A stretch of 64,000 nucleotides of DNA from an uncultured Myxococcales bacterium (GTDB lineage: Bacteria > Myxococcota_A > UBA9042), in the NCBI GenBank assembly GCA_937910235.1, contig CALENB010000047.1, positions 1 to 64,000 of the forward strand. The letters are read 5' to 3'. The translations under genes were made by a program, and so were the position numbers. The notes under the pieces were generated by a model. It was given only the letters and a program-made list of their open reading frames with translations, did no database searches and was not told the origin of the DNA. Each line of letters starts with the position of its first letter. Position 1 is the first letter of the stretch. Below are positions 7,601 to 14,936 of the stretch, piece by piece.

Positions 7601-8663
7601 CCTGCGCCGAGAAGGAGCAGGCGCCCGTCGCCTTGTTGCAGCTCCCGATCTGGCAGGCTGTCGTGGTGGGGCAGGCCGCGTCGCTCGTGCAGCAGCCGCT
7701 CTTGCTGTTGCCCACGCAGGCGCCCTTCGCGTCGCACATGTCGCCCGTCGTGCAGATCTGGCCGTCCGTGCAGGCGGTGCCAGCTGATTTCAGGGTCCAC
7801 TGCTTGCTGTCTTGCTTCGCGTCACACACCGCACACGCGCTGCCGCCGGTGGCGCCATCGGCCACGCAGCTGCCGTCAATCGCGCAGAATCCAGCCTTCG
7901 CGGCGTGGGCGCATTGGCCCTTGGCGTCGCAGCTGTCGGTCGTGCAGCTGAGCTTGTCGTCGCAATCGCTCGCCGTCTTGCAGCAGCCGCTACCGACGCA
8001 GCCACACACCGTCTTCAGGTCCTTGCAGCAGTCGCCCGCTGTGGTGCAGTAGCTGTCGCATTGGCACGACGCCTTGGAGTCGTAGTCCCCGCAACGGCCG
8101 GCGCAGCTGTTCGGGCTGGTGATGACCCCGCCGTCTGATGAATCCGGCGTCACGTCGGAGTCGGCCGAAAGTCCCGTGTCCTGCCCGAGATCGGAGCCAC
8201 CGCCATCCGGCGCGCCCGCGTCGATCGTCGCGTCTGCGACGGCCGTATCGGGCTGGAGCGTGTCCGTCGGCTCGACGTCGGGCGCCGCAACGTCGCCCTG
8301 CGTGGTGTCGGGATCCGCGGTGTCGGGCCCTGCGGTGTCGGCCTCCGCGGTGTCAGCCTCCGCGGTGTCGGGCTGCACGGTGTCGGGCTGCACGGTGTCG
8401 GGCTGCACGGTGTCGGGAAGGGTCACGTCGGTGCCGGCGGTCGCAACGTCCTGGCTGCCCGCATCGGCCACGCCAGCATCGAAGGCGCCGACGCCGTCCA
8501 TGCCCTGGAAGGTGACGTCGCCAACCGGGTCGCCAGCGCCCGTGTCCGTCGGCCCAACGGCCTGCGGGTCGTCGCCGTCGCGCGGTGCGTCATCGCCGCA
8601 CGCGGGAGAGAAGCTGGCCAACATGATCGCGAGCAGCGCTCGCGTCTTCCACGTCTTCTTCAT
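4602..8663 (-). CDS. Very Cys-rich modular predicted lipoprotein (1353 aa) with somatomedin-B-like motifs near N-terminus and at C-terminus
   Basis: Lipobox FSPAC; Asp/Thr/Pro low-complexity linker; CAGRCGDYDSKASCQCDSYCTTAGDCCKDLKTVC and C-terminal CAKICGAKYDAAKMCQCDALCASAGDCCWDKPLVC; repeated Cys modules. Confidence 0.85.
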   Translation of the reverse strand: MKKTWKTRALLAIMLASFSPACGDDAPRDGDDPQAVGPTDTGAGDPVGDVTFQGMDGVGAFDAGVADAGSQDVATAGTDVTLPDTVQPDTVQPDTVQPDTAEADTAEADTAGPDTADPDTTQGDVAAPDVEPTDTLQPDTAVADATIDAGAPDGGGSDLGQDTGLSADSDVTPDSSDGGVITSPNSCAGRCGDYDSKASCQCDSYCTTAGDCCKDLKTVCGCVGSGCCKTASDCDDKLSCTTDSCDAKGQCAHAAKAGFCAIDGSCVADGATGGSACAVCDAKQDSKQWTLKSAGTACTDGQICTTGDMCDAKGACVGNSKSGCCTSDAACPTTTACQIGSCNKATGACSFSAQAGCCASGVCCDVAGGSALPKASPCGNKAVATEYQCLGAQVQKREALAGCTGTSATTCSTSATNLAWGGWKTIQSCATGQTCTLSSATVAPVCQSPGGGCTKVGDCDDANPCTTDSCTGGKCSNQSQAGCCVFASDCDDGNACTVDTCAKNVCGNVAKVCSAPSACETGVCDPKSGSCSGAVKAGGCKIGGACYSGGAKHATDGCLVCDPGANQSDWSVTAVCTCTTGACCDDKAGRIKINAAQCDDEVQASEYSCSTDGAKVLTRKATRGCTGKSNTCSVSKSNWNWSAWAPSLACGKGSVCEVKDKVVAGQCVSVVVGASCNAAVTNACCTAQGKVAPKSTPCDTPLVKTELKCSVTTPGGQLLERHAVAGCTGASDTCSSAEAYLAWGEWKLKKQCSATEVCGVSSGGVSGACEAAKLCDPKAACCAVTGLPVAKGTVCPSEQSTEFRCASNGLAVEKRTATGACTGDGVTCSATNLKWSAWTTHVACKSTTVCTVGDDGSPGCALAPGVDCKKSDKWEGTPATASSKSIGAYTDASASLILSPTVHLNGPTDKDYLTYQVTDSSPLHEPRVHVEWSAPGAVMVCAYYRCTKAADGKSCANVVCPAGTLSFSNSAVSAATVNGCCATLAKGTIDYAVQTPGSANNSGEVFFNVLNKAPFCQEVGVKLGFGLQVKTQCDPKAACCDAAGNFAKKATKCGVSALETAYQCSSLEAGGNVQVRKSYGGCTGGSSVCSTATANRVWSSWTTATDCTTAQLCVVADASKPGSCVAINDALCKATDKWEGPTKTSESINLGSVADDADAVMVKPLVHLGLSDVDYLKYRVVDDFNAVDPVVDISWAAASEVTVCAYYQCLSGANQTDCAPVQCPAGAQTYVNSAVSGVAPNGCCMTGKTGQLKWEPDAPGLLNFDETGWVFFNVKNKAPVCQHVNVKLNFAGSSKVCGDGKCEAGESSSCPIDCGSCAKICGAKYDAAKMCQCDALCASAGDCCWDKPLVCGG
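8371..8415. repeat. 15-bp perfect tandem repeat x3 (encodes PDTVQ on minus strand)
   Basis: ggctgcacggtgtcg repeated three times. Confidence 0.9.
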
Positions 8664-8963
8664 GATTTCCTATCCCTGGCGCTCAGCTCGAGGGCACGGC
8701 TGGCGCTCCTGCGCTGAGGCGGGCGGAGAGTAGGGAAGCCACCGGGCGAAGTCGACAGGTTTATGGCCTGTTCCGAACAAAAATGACGCAGCGCGGCATT
8801 CGATTCCCCGCATTTGCTCGCCCGCAGCGACGCGCCCGCGCAGTCCAGCGCGGTTCGTGCGCGATCGGACAGGTCTGGGCGGCGTGTCCCCTGGGCAGAT
8901 TCGTGCGGACCGAGGTACTGTCCGGCGCGCACGCACACGGGCGAATCGCGCAGAGGGGGGGCC

Positions 8964-9617
8964 ATGGCCACACAACAAGACCCAGCCACCGTTGGCGCTG
9001 CGCCGGCGGCCCTGCCACTGCCCGTCTTGTACGGCGTCTTTCTCATCTCGGGCTTCGCCGCGCTGGTGTATCAGGTCGTCTGGCAGCGCGCGTTGTTTGC
9101 CCTCTATGGTGTCGACATCGCCTCGACCACCACCGTCGTCAGCGCGTTCATGCTTGGCCTTGGCGTCGGCAGCTGGATCGGAGGCGTGCTCGCGGCGGAC
9201 AGTCGTCGATCTGCGCTGCTCTGGTTCGCCGCTTTTGAGCTAGGAATTGGGGCTTTTGGCTGGGTGTCGCTGCCGCTCATCCATCACGTCGGCGCGCTCA
9301 CCGCGGGCGCTTCGGGCCCGGCCACTTTTGCGCTGACCTTCGGGCTGGTCGTGATTCCAACGTCGATGATGGGGGCGACGCTGCCGTTGCTCGTCAGCCA
9401 CGCGGTGCGTCACCTCCACAACGTCGGCAAGTCGGTCGGCATGCTCTACTTTGTGAACACCCTCGGCTCGGCCGCAGCGGCGATCTTGACCGCCGTGGTC
9501 CTGCTGCGCGACTACGGCGTCAGCCATACCCTACGCATCGCGGTCGCCTGCAACGCCGTCGCCGGGATCGCCATCCTGGCAGCGTGGTTGGTCGCGCGAT
9601 TGCGAGGCGCGAAGTGA
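8964..9617 (+). CDS. Membrane protein, N-terminal half of fused MFS/spermidine-synthase-like family
   Basis: ISGFAALVYQVVWQRALFALYG...MLGLGVGSWIGG; multiple TM segments; ATG 8964 after a purine-rich stretch. Confidence 0.75.
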   Translation: MATQQDPATVGAAPAALPLPVLYGVFLISGFAALVYQVVWQRALFALYGVDIASTTTVVSAFMLGLGVGSWIGGVLAADSRRSALLWFAAFELGIGAFGWVSLPLIHHVGALTAGASGPATFALTFGLVVIPTSMMGATLPLLVSHAVRHLHNVGKSVGMLYFVNTLGSAAAAILTAVVLLRDYGVSHTLRIAVACNAVAGIAILAAWLVARLRGAK

Positions 9618-11182
9618 GTCTCCGCCTCGCGGCGCTCATCGCGTTCATCGGCGGCTTCATCGCGCTGTCTTTTGAGATCCTGTGGTTCCGCGTGTACGGC
9701 TTCACCACCGGCGGCACCGCGCCAGCGTTTGGCGTCGTGCTCGGCAGCTACCTGCTCGGCATCGCCCTCGGCTCCGTCGCGACGCGGCGCTTCTGCACCG
9801 ATCGCGTGCGGCGCGGCGATGTCGGCCTGCTGCGCCTCCCTGCCGTCCTCATCGCCAGCGCGAGCTTCGCGGGGTTCGCGCTGGTGCCCGTGGTGGCCTG
9901 GGCGGTCACCCGCGTCATCTGGCCGTGGACGCTGCCCGGCATCGCGCTGTTTGCCGGCGCCTTGGGTGCCGTGTTGCCGCTAGTCAGCCACCTCGGCATC
10001 GCCCCGGACAGCCACGCCGGCACGCGATTGAGTTGGCTCTACATGGCCAACATCGCTGGTTCGACGCTCGGCTCCCTGCTGACTGGCTTCCTGCTGCTGG
10101 ACGTGCTCGGCGTTCGCGGCGCCTCGGAGGTGCTGTGTCTGCTGGGGTTGGGCGCGGCTGGGTTGCTGGTCTGGGTCTCCAAACCCTTGAGAAATCAAGC
10201 GATCCGGTGGGGCGTGAGCCTGCTGCTGCTCGGCGTCGGCACCGTCGCTGCGGCCGGCGCGTTGTACGACGGCGTTTGGGAGCGCCTTCAGTTTCGCACG
10301 CACTACAGCGGCGAGCGTTTTGCCCATGTCATCGAGAACAAGAGCGGTGTCATCACCGTCCGCAAGGGCGGCGAGATCTACGGCGGCGGTGTGTACGACG
10401 GCGTCTTCTCGACGGATCTGGTCCACGACAAGAACATGATCATCCGGGCCTACGCCCTCGCTGCCTACCACCCGGCACCCAAAGAGGTGCTCATGGTGGG
10501 CCTCTCCAGCGGTTCCTGGGCGCAGGTGGTAGCCAACCTGCCCGGCGTCGAGCGGTTGACGGTCATTGAGATCAACCCAGGCTACGTCGAGCTGATCCCG
10601 CTGTTTCCCGACGCGCAGAGCCTGCTGCGCAACCCGAAGGTGACGATCGTTCACGACGACGGGCGGCGCTGGCTGCTCGCCCACCCGGAGCGGAAGTTCG
10701 ACGCTATCGTGATGAACACGTCCTGGCACTGGCGGGCGCACGCCACCAACCTGCTAGGCCGGGAATTCAACGAATTGGCGAAGACACGACTGAACCAGGG
10801 CGGCACATTTCAGTACAATACGACCAGCTCGGTGCATGTGGAGCGCACGGGTTGCGAGGTGTTTCCGTTTGGATTTCAGCTCGTCAACAACGTCGTCCTC
10901 TCCAACGATCCGGTCGCGATGGACAGCGCCCGTTGGCGGTCGGTGTTGCTGGACATGCGGATCGACGGCAAGCCTGTCTTCGATTTGAGCGTGCCCGGGC
11001 ACACCAAGCGGCTCGCCGAGGTGCTGGCTGTGCGGCCGCCCGGCTTGGCGCCGGAGAAGCCCAATCCGTGGCTGCGTAGCTGTGCCGACGTGTTGGTCGC
11101 CCACCGCGCCGCGCAACATCCAGTGGTGACCGAAGACAACCTGCTCATCGAGTTCTCGCGGCCCTGGTACTGGACGCAGTGA
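9614..11182 (+). CDS. Spermidine-synthase-like protein with N-terminal TM domain
   Basis: IGGFIALSFEILWFRVYG TM region, then YDGVFSTDLVHDKNMI...VLMVGLSSGSWAQVVANLPGVERLTVIEINPGYVELI. GTG start overlaps previous stop (GTGA). Confidence 0.75.
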   Translation: MSLRLAALIAFIGGFIALSFEILWFRVYGFTTGGTAPAFGVVLGSYLLGIALGSVATRRFCTDRVRRGDVGLLRLPAVLIASASFAGFALVPVVAWAVTRVIWPWTLPGIALFAGALGAVLPLVSHLGIAPDSHAGTRLSWLYMANIAGSTLGSLLTGFLLLDVLGVRGASEVLCLLGLGAAGLLVWVSKPLRNQAIRWGVSLLLLGVGTVAAAGALYDGVWERLQFRTHYSGERFAHVIENKSGVITVRKGGEIYGGGVYDGVFSTDLVHDKNMIIRAYALAAYHPAPKEVLMVGLSSGSWAQVVANLPGVERLTVIEINPGYVELIPLFPDAQSLLRNPKVTIVHDDGRRWLLAHPERKFDAIVMNTSWHWRAHATNLLGREFNELAKTRLNQGGTFQYNTTSSVHVERTGCEVFPFGFQLVNNVVLSNDPVAMDSARWRSVLLDMRIDGKPVFDLSVPGHTKRLAEVLAVRPPGLAPEKPNPWLRSCADVLVAHRAAQHPVVTEDNLLIEFSRPWYWTQ

Positions 11183-11292
11183 GATGAAAGCGCCCCGGAA
11201 ACACACCGTTGCCGGAGACACGCTTGTGGGGCTGTCCGTCGACTCCTAGCCTGATTTGGCTCGGGCGCGGCCCCGATTGACGGAGGTCCAGC

Positions 11293-12258
11293 GTGTCCGA
11301 TTCAGCGATGTCACGACGTACGGTGCTTCTCGGCGCCGCAGCGGCAGCCGCGGCGGTCGCTGTCGGGGCCGGCGGTGAGGCGGTCGGCGGCGAGGCGGCG
11401 GAGTCCGATGCGACGCACCGCCGAACGGGCGCAGCGCCCCTGAAACATTCGCGCGCCGCGACAACGATGCCGACGCTGTTTTTGCCCCACGGCGGCGGGC
11501 CCTGCTTCTTCATGCAGTGGACCATGGGGCCGCCGGACACCTGGCATCCGCTGGCGGCGTGGCTGCGGCAGCTGCCGGCCACGCTGCCTGCGCAGCCCAA
11601 AGCGTTGTTGGTGGTGTCGGCGCACTGGGAGCAAGGCTTGCCCACGGTGCTCTCCGCCCCGAGGCCGCCGCTGCTTTTTGACTACTATGGGTTTCCCAAA
11701 CACACCTACGCGCTGCAGTGGCCGGCGCCGGGTGCACCCGACTTGGCGCGTCGCGTGCGGGGCCTGTTGCAGACCGCGGGCATTCCGAGCGCGGAGGACG
11801 CGACGCGCGGGCTCGACCACGGCGTATTTGTGCCGCTGAAGGTGGCTTGGCCGAGCGCGGGCATCCCAACGTTGCAGCTGTCGCTGAAGGCTGGTCTCGA
11901 CCCGGCTGCGCACCTGGCGATGGGCAAAGCGTTGGCGCCGCTGCGGGACGAGGGCGTGCTGATCATCGGGAGCGGCATGAGCTACCACAACATGCGCGGC
12001 TTCATGCAGCCGGGATCGCGCGCCGCTTCGCAGCGATTCGATCGGTGGTTGGCGGAGGCGTGTGCGGCGCCCGCAGCGCATCGCGAGGCGCAGCTCAGCG
12101 CCTGGATCAAGGCCCCGGACGCCCGCGCGTGCCATCCGCGCGAGGAGCATCTGCTGCCGCTGATGGTGGCGGCTGGCGCCGCGGGGAACGACACCGGCCA
12201 CGTCGTGTTCGCAGGCGAGGCCATGGGCGTGCAGTTGAGCGCGCACCGGTTCGGGTAG
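11293..12258 (+). CDS. DODA-type extradiol aromatic ring-opening dioxygenase with predicted Tat signal
   Basis: SRRTVLLGAAAAAAAVAVGAGG leader; PTLFLPHGGGPCFFM, LLVVSAHWE, LFDYYGFPKHTY, LDHGVFVPL, GSGMSYHNMR. Confidence 0.85.
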   Translation: MSDSAMSRRTVLLGAAAAAAAVAVGAGGEAVGGEAAESDATHRRTGAAPLKHSRAATTMPTLFLPHGGGPCFFMQWTMGPPDTWHPLAAWLRQLPATLPAQPKALLVVSAHWEQGLPTVLSAPRPPLLFDYYGFPKHTYALQWPAPGAPDLARRVRGLLQTAGIPSAEDATRGLDHGVFVPLKVAWPSAGIPTLQLSLKAGLDPAAHLAMGKALAPLRDEGVLIIGSGMSYHNMRGFMQPGSRAASQRFDRWLAEACAAPAAHREAQLSAWIKAPDARACHPREEHLLPLMVAAGAAGNDTGHVVFAGEAMGVQLSAHRFG

Positions 12259-12304
12259 GTGGGTAGACTCGGCTGGGATTCTTTTTGCCACCCCGGGAGC
12301 GCGC

Positions 12305-12586
12305 ATGTGCCGCAACATCAAGACCTTGTTCAACTTCGCGCCGCCTGCGACAGACGAGGAGATCCGGGCTTCATCGGTGCAGTTTGTTCGCAAGCTCAGC
12401 GGCTTCAGCAAGCCGTCTGCAGCGAACGAGGCCGCGTTCGAACGCGCCGTGGCCGAGGTCGAGCGCGCGGCGCGTGAGCTGTTGTCGACGCTGGTGACCC
12501 ACGCCGAGCCGAAGGACCGCGCGGTCGAGGCGGCGCGCGCGAAAGCGCGATCATTGCGGCGTTTTGGCGACGGCGAGCGGGCGTGA
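12305..12586 (+). CDS. DUF2277 family protein
   Basis: MCRNIKTLFNFAPPATDEEIRASSVQFVRKLSGFSKPS N-terminus. Confidence 0.8.
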   Translation: MCRNIKTLFNFAPPATDEEIRASSVQFVRKLSGFSKPSAANEAAFERAVAEVERAARELLSTLVTHAEPKDRAVEAARAKARSLRRFGDGERA

Positions 12587-12657
12587 AGCGGCGCCAGGAT
12601 GGCGTCTTCTCGCCTGCTCCGTGGTGGTGCGAGCCAGCGCGCCCGAGCGGCGGGGCG

Positions 12658-14688
12658 CTACGCGGCGGCGTCCGGGTGCGGGGGCGCGGGCAGCGCGATG
12701 GTGAACCGCGCGCCACCCTCTGAGCGGTTCTCCGCGCTGATGTGGCCACCCATCCGCTCGATGATGTCGCGGGTCACCGACAGGCTCAGACCCGTGGCGA
12801 CATCGCGCATCTTGGTCGTGACAAAGGGCTCGAAGACACGATTGAGGTAAGCGGCCGAAATGCCGGCGCCGTTGTCCTCGATCATCACCTGCACTTCGTC
12901 GAGGCCACGTCGGAGGACGATGCGTAGGCACGGGTCGGCGACGCCACCGCGCAGGCAGGCCTCCGCGGCGTTCTGAAGCACGTTGCTCAGGGCGTGCGTG
13001 AGGCTCATCGGGTTCGCCTGCACTGACGCGGATCCACCGTAGTCTCGCTCCACGCGCACGCCCTCGATCGAACGCAGTCCGGCGAGCGCGATGGCCTCCT
13101 CCAGGCAATCCTCCAGCGCGACACACGTCGCCTCGACGTCCTGATCAGCGGTGAGACTCTGCACCGCCCGCACCGCGGTGCCGATGCGGACGCACCCGGC
13201 CGACACGTCGTCGAGATTGGCGCGGATCTCGCCAACGATCCGCGTCAAATCCGCCGCGCTGACGCCGACGAGACTGCCGTGCTGGAGGGAATCGAGCCCC
13301 TCTGACGCGAACCTGAGATTGGCCATCATGAACGTCAACGGGTTGTTGATCTCATGGCCGAGTCCAGCCCCGACCGAGTCAAGCAGCGCGAGCCTGTCGA
13401 AATGACGGTCACGGCGAAGCCCCTGGCGGCGCGTGGTCAGATCGCGACCGAGCACGGCGACAGCGGGTCTTCCCTGGTGGGTGATCGGCGTCGCCGTCGA
13501 CTCAATCGGCACCGTGGAGCCGTCTTTGCGGACAATTCGCCAGGTGTGCGGCGCGCCGACCACGCCGCTCTCCATCATCTGCCGGGTTCGTATCAGGACC
13601 CGCTCGTGCGCCTCGGGATGTACTAAGTCGAGAATAGGCATTCCGAGCAGCTCATCTGCGGTGGCGTACCCCGCGACGTCGACCAAGCGCTGGTTGGCCC
13701 AGACCAACCGTCCGTCCTGATGTACAGCCGCGGGGTCCGGCAGACTCTCAAGAATCATCTGGAACTCGGCGCGTTCACGGGCGACCGCCTGCACGTGTCG
13801 TTGTCGCAGCAGCTCAGCCGAAGCGCGCCGACTGTAGCGCTCGAGCGTGTCCATCAGCAGTCTGAAGTGTCCGATGGGGCGGGTGTACAAGGCCACGAGC
13901 AGACCGATGGACTGCTCGCCGTCGCGAACCAGCGGCACGCCGAGATAGCCATCCACGTTCATCTCGGAGAGCAGCAAGTCCTCGGGAAAACTGCGGGCGA
14001 CGGCGCTGGGATAGGCGCACGGGTCGCCTTGGAGCACGCGTTGGCACGGCGTCCCGACGAGCTCGTAGCGAAACGGGGCGTCGTTCGGATCTCCAGTGCT
14101 TAGGGCCAACATCACGACTGCGCTACCGTCCTCGGACAGCTCGCCGACAAAAACCATGTCAGCTTGGGTCTCGCGCCGGACGCTGGCGACCAGCGCCTCG
14201 AACCAGGGCGTACCGCGCAGATTCGTGGCGGCGTGATCGAACTCGCGCAGGCGGTCACGACGCAGCTGCTCGCCTTCGGTCGCGGCGTCTACAACGGCGG
14301 CGAGGTCGTCGAGCGCCCGCTCCGTCGCGGAGACCATCGACGCGGTGTCAGCGGGCTTGTGCGCGGCCGCCCGGCGGAGCTCTGCCAGCAGGTAGTGCCG
14401 CCAACCACGGACGTGAATCCCAAGCGGGACGCCGCGCCGGGCGAGGCTGACGCCGCTTTTCCGGGCTAATTGCTGGGTCCCGTGGCCGCGCAGCACGTTG
14501 CGCACGTAGCGGGCGTGGCGCTCGGCCTGCTCCGACCAAGCGTCGCCAACCGGCACGAACGGGGCGAAGCGCGGGTCGGACGCAAGCTGCTCGAAGAACG
14601 ACTCGGCCCGGGCGACGTCGGCCTTGTGGTCGCTGTCGTCGCTACGGTCGCGGTCATCGCTGGGGTCGACGAGGTCGCTGTCAGTCAT
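12658..14688 (-). CDS. Sensor histidine kinase (GAF-like, PAS, HisKA, HATPase)
   Basis: GLGHEINNPL H-box, DNGAGISAAYLNRVFEPFVTTK, GLSLSVTRDIIERMGG. Start uncertain (ORF extends to 14898; MTDSD at 14688 preferred). Confidence 0.85.
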   Translation of the reverse strand: MTDSDLVDPSDDRDRSDDSDHKADVARAESFFEQLASDPRFAPFVPVGDAWSEQAERHARYVRNVLRGHGTQQLARKSGVSLARRGVPLGIHVRGWRHYLLAELRRAAAHKPADTASMVSATERALDDLAAVVDAATEGEQLRRDRLREFDHAATNLRGTPWFEALVASVRRETQADMVFVGELSEDGSAVVMLALSTGDPNDAPFRYELVGTPCQRVLQGDPCAYPSAVARSFPEDLLLSEMNVDGYLGVPLVRDGEQSIGLLVALYTRPIGHFRLLMDTLERYSRRASAELLRQRHVQAVARERAEFQMILESLPDPAAVHQDGRLVWANQRLVDVAGYATADELLGMPILDLVHPEAHERVLIRTRQMMESGVVGAPHTWRIVRKDGSTVPIESTATPITHQGRPAVAVLGRDLTTRRQGLRRDRHFDRLALLDSVGAGLGHEINNPLTFMMANLRFASEGLDSLQHGSLVGVSAADLTRIVGEIRANLDDVSAGCVRIGTAVRAVQSLTADQDVEATCVALEDCLEEAIALAGLRSIEGVRVERDYGGSASVQANPMSLTHALSNVLQNAAEACLRGGVADPCLRIVLRRGLDEVQVMIEDNGAGISAAYLNRVFEPFVTTKMRDVATGLSLSVTRDIIERMGGHISAENRSEGGARFTIALPAPPHPDAAA

Positions 14689-14936
14689 CGGCGCTGGCTC
14701 GACTGCGTCGGGCGACGTGGCCGCTGTGCTTGCCAGCGAGGCGTCACACGTTGCCGAATCTGGAGGCGGAGGCGGTCGGCGCAAAGTGTCTGTCTCCGGG
14801 CGACGGTCATGCGCATCTGGCGCGGCTGCAGGCAGGCACTGGCGGGACGAGCGGAGCGCTCCCAGACAGGACACATCCCCGCGAGCGGACAGTAGCACTG
14901 CTGCGCCGATTCGTGCACTAGGCCAACGGGGTGAAC

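Noticed and set aside
8310-8415. Possible CRISPR-like direct repeats
   Set aside because: Repeats are 15 bp, contiguous, without unique spacers, and in frame within a coding linker.
4602-8663. Interpreting the Cys-rich array as the Myxococcus 'CDDGN..GDGCS..C' disulfide repeat
   Set aside because: The known repeat has a different spacing (GDGCS-type); units here read CDDGNPCTxDSC or GCTG...W and do not match it by eye.
9584-9617. Programmed ribosomal frameshift between the two spermidine-synthase-like ORFs
   Set aside because: No obvious slippery heptamer; a GTGA stop-start overlap at 9614-9617 explains the arrangement more simply.
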